Assembly: GCA_964423615.1 (NCBI GenBank) | Contig: CAYRFQ010000190.1 | Span: 1 to 6,722 of the forward strand | Direction: 5' to 3' | DNA: 6,722 bases | Source: CAYRFQ01 sp964423615 | GTDB lineage: Bacteria; Planctomycetota; Planctomycetia; Gemmatales; Gemmataceae | Shown here: positions 6,001 to 6,722 of the stretch, in pieces | Numbering within the stretch: the first letter of the stretch is position 1 | Layout: each line of letters begins with the position of its first letter | Position numbers and translations under genes: made by a program | Notes under the pieces: model-generated | The model's database searches: none | What the model saw: the letters and a program-made list of their open reading frames with translations, nothing else | Told to the model about the DNA's origin: nothing

Positions 6001-6722
6001 GACGAGACGATCGGCTCGCTGGCCGGCGACGGTGACGTCTTCCTTGGTTCCGGGACCTTGACCACAGGGTCCGCTGGTAGCAGCACGTATAATGGCAACA
6101 TCTCCGGCAGTGGTGGATTGACCAAAGTCGGTGGCACGACCTTCACACTCAACGGCGACCACACCTACACCGGTCTCACCTCCATCGACGCAGGCACACT
6201 GACCCTCAACGGCACCCTCGGTGGCACCGCCAACGTCGAACTCAACGCCTCGGGTACCACCCTCAACGGGACTGGCAGCATCACCGACCGCCTGATCCAG
6301 CTTAACGGTGGTTTCAACAACATGTCTGTGTCTGGCAGTCTGAATCTGACCAACGCCGGCAACACCGTCGTCAACGTCATCGGTTCCGGGTCCGTCCGTG
6401 GAGCTACCATCGAGAGTGGCACCATCGGCATCGACGTGACATCCACCGGCGCCGTTTCGGTGAGCATGAACACCCTCAACGATAACACGACCGGAATCAA
6501 CGTGGCCAGTGGCGGTACTGTGTTCTTCGAAAACGGCAACGTGATCAACGGAGGCACCACTGGTCTGCTCGTCACCGGCCCGACACCATTCGGCACGGGC
6601 ATCGGCAACCTGACCCTGGCCAACACCGTTTGGACTGGCCAGACGACTTACATCTCGCTCCAGAACCAGGCCCACGAGAGCCCCGAAGTCATCGACGGCA
6701 CGGCGACGACCTTCGACGGCAA
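3019..6722 (+). CDS. Giant planctomycete surface/adhesin-like repeat protein, 3' end outside window
   Basis: The frame is open for 1,234 codons and has no stop before the window ends. The leader (residues 1-31) is Lys/Arg-rich, with K17, K20, K21, K23 and K29. It is followed by LEFLEDRTAPA (32-42), the same signature as in the upstream repeat protein. Residues 43-210 form a beta-rich region. Residues about 215-634 hold some 13 imperfect repeats of filamentous-haemagglutinin type, with cores like TTTSGAITLNGTA. Residues about 701-911 contain two related modules of about 87 residues. Residues 1028-1065 match an autotransporter-associated beta-strand (PATR-like) repeat: GSGGLTK, then YTG, then DAGTLTLNG. 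The visible end resembles a parallel beta-helix (NTLNDNTTGINV). Only two Lys and one Cys (914) occur after the leader, while Asp is abundant. No catalytic motif is seen. I infer export and a surface, adhesive or matrix role; the missing C-terminus might carry an anchor or further domains. Confidence 0.9.
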   Translation, partial: MLNDSNASILSRWFSRKSGKKPKSSRCTKPLLEFLEDRTAPATLSEVGGTLTINLDNAGEQLRVVSNGVTYALTSNFNFVNDGTNPVTTAPPTDFVTGFGTMTASVTAAGLMAYDTINVVDSAQNTSVRFNGGDYQDDFTITLDDDTDVGVGELASVSFNNATNFGSADVTISTTRNVQFAPANLTIVTFTSGNLDIEANTAGTTTGDFNGIQLSSTTIDSTSGNITMEGHGGTAAGNQDGVSINGTPITTTSGAITLNGTATGNNTGSGVRIFNGADLTTDTGAVLITGNSEGDAGIILTGASSANLATIMTSATTAGQGNITLLGAGEGGVALSDAELTTDAGQIQVTGNADTVTDGNQGITIFGNSVLTTIGTGANAGNIILNGTGGTPPIMGASASGISIGNIGSDSLTITTVDGDISFTGNATRDAGVTYNRGQIIESTGAGSITFMGTAMTAEANFGVFVAAPVATNSGTIMITGSSEGPATGDTGVSIVDMVTSTTGAIVIDGTADNTNGVSLLGTSGTEVSTGGTTGISITGTSNSATPTDAGVFLAGNPLVTTSTNAPINIVGNGPLGLVMGNPMSFTPGAPMITSTGGGDITISGDDVQMNNNAEINTPGTVRMAITGDVTQDISGAGFLDPRIITPSLGITATGNVDLQSINQVDTLAIDAGGSVDFNNTGAVTIGTVSASAPFTGETGVTTTNGSISITADGTLTAAEVVNAGGTGSNVNLTTTSSGDVIVDNVQAVNDQITIIADGAIVEETPADGGVDLVASTINLTAETGIGTMSEAIEINASVMSGMGLTATVNTAGPINVRDFNGLNVTSATTNDGDITISAGGVLRAESVIAGGSGNVDLTATGSNVAVGVVTAMGDDVTIDAASAITDLNGPGTLNITSMNLLLEANDNISTNICVDNVQAISATGTISLRTHKDVNVADLGGTPMVGLSTSGSNSITLDDQGGPFTYTLVIADGISDNSPVILNDGANLDLNNADETIGSLAGDGDVFLGSGTLTTGSAGSSTYNGNISGSGGLTKVGGTTFTLNGDHTYTGLTSIDAGTLTLNGTLGGTANVELNASGTTLNGTGSITDRLIQLNGGFNNMSVSGSLNLTNAGNTVVNVIGSGSVRGATIESGTIGIDVTSTGAVSVSMNTLNDNTTGINVASGGTVFFENGNVINGGTTGLLVTGPTPFGTGIGNLTLANTVWTGQTTYISLQNQAHESPEVIDGTATTFDG
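3112..3147 (+). other. Sequence for the LEDR-type N-terminal signature of the giant protein
   Basis: These codons (residues 32-43) encode Leu-Glu-Phe-Leu-Glu-Asp-Arg-Thr-Ala-Pro-Ala-Thr. The equivalent in the 371-residue protein is Leu-Glu-Thr-Leu-Glu-Asp-Arg-Leu-Thr-Pro-Ser at residues 10-20. The shared Leu-Glu-x-Leu-Glu-Asp-Arg-x-x-Pro pattern is known from many planctomycete exported giants. Its exact function, such as sorting or processing near the Pro-Ala/Ser, is inferred here. Confidence 0.8.
3661..4920 (+). repeat. About 13 imperfect filamentous-haemagglutinin-like protein repeats
   Basis: Units of roughly 25-35 residues each combine a Thr-Thr-x-x-Gly turn, a strand such as AITLNGTA or IMITGSSEG, a variable Gly/Asn/Asp loop, and a second strand such as GVSIVD or GVRIF. 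Examples of the first strand begin near residues 227 (NITMEG), 255 (AITLNG), 285 (AVLITG), 496 (IMITG) and 525 (AIVIDG). DNA identity between units is low. The pattern predicts stacked coils of a beta-helix. Confidence 0.75.
5119..5751 (+). repeat. Two related protein modules of about 87 residues
   Basis: Module A (5119-5382) and module B (5494-5751) share the same order of motifs. Each has ISITADG or ITISAGG, then AAEVVNAGGTGSNVNLT or AESVIAGGSGNVDLT, then a Gly-Asp/Gly-Ser strand ending in V, then QITIIADGAI or DVTIDAASAI, then a Gly-containing turn and a final strand such as STINLTAE or MNLLLEAN. A spacer of about 37 residues joins them. They look like an old internal duplication. Confidence 0.65.
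6100..6213 (+). other. PATR-like autotransporter-associated beta-strand repeat
   Basis: Residues 1028-1065 read ISGSGGLTKVGG, then FTLNGDHTYTG, then IDAGTLTLNG. This follows the passenger-associated transport repeat consensus (Gly-Ser-Gly-x-Leu-x-Lys-x-Gly, Tyr-Thr-Gly, Gly-Thr-Leu). In autotransporters such repeats are part of the passenger beta-helix. Whether an outer-membrane barrel follows cannot be told because the gene leaves the window. Confidence 0.75.

Noticed and set aside
4320..6626. Long minus-strand open frames at 4320-5915, 5916-6164 and 6165-6626, all in one frame
   Set aside because: They lie antisense to the giant plus-strand gene. Their open state comes from its repetitive codon use. 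The translations are Val/Pro/Met/Ser-rich with no domain, while the plus strand encodes recognised repeats.
4024..6675. Minus-strand open frames 4024-5010 and 5203-6675
   Set aside because: They are Gly/Asp/Arg/His-rich antisense translations of the same repeat gene, with no recognisable motif.

Overview
The window looks like part of a Planctomycetota chromosome, most likely a member of the Gemmatales. The basis is an N-terminal Leu-Glu-x-Leu-Glu-Asp-Arg-x-x-Pro-Ser/Ala signature near the start of both clear plus-strand genes. From general knowledge of the phylum, this signature marks large repeat-rich exported proteins there (annotated in some databases as LEPR-XLL-type N-termini). Coding density is low, and the intergenic stretches are long and lack recognisable genes.

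Layout. Positions 1-174 show nothing recognisable. A minus-strand gene at about 175-717 probably encodes a small protein with a C-terminal membrane segment; its N-terminus is doubtful. About 480 bases without a convincing gene follow (718-1199), holding two hairpins. A complete 371-residue secreted-type repeat protein occupies 1200-2315. It is built from alternating glycine-rich coils in a superrepeat of about 45 residues. A 47-codon reading frame (2315-2458) starts inside that gene's stop codon (TAATG). A further 560 bases without a gene (2459-3018) lead to the dominant feature: a very large surface or adhesin-like gene that begins at GTG 3019 and is still open at the end of the window (1,234 codons visible, C-terminus missing).

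The large protein has a Lys/Arg-rich leader ending in the signature at residues 32-42. Then come a beta-strand-rich N-terminal region, about 13 imperfect 25-35-residue repeats of filamentous-haemagglutinin type, a block with two related modules of about 87 residues, one autotransporter-associated beta-strand (PATR-like) repeat, and the beginning of a beta-helix-like region. After the leader it is almost free of Lys and Cys. The many long minus-strand open frames across 3732-6675 are antisense shadows of this gene.

Working together: the two plus-strand genes share the export/sorting-type N-terminus and a predicted beta-solenoid architecture, so both products probably act at or outside the cell surface. 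Nothing in the window shows a secretion machine, enzyme or regulator that would tie them into a defined system. I see no RNA genes, mobile elements or CRISPR arrays.
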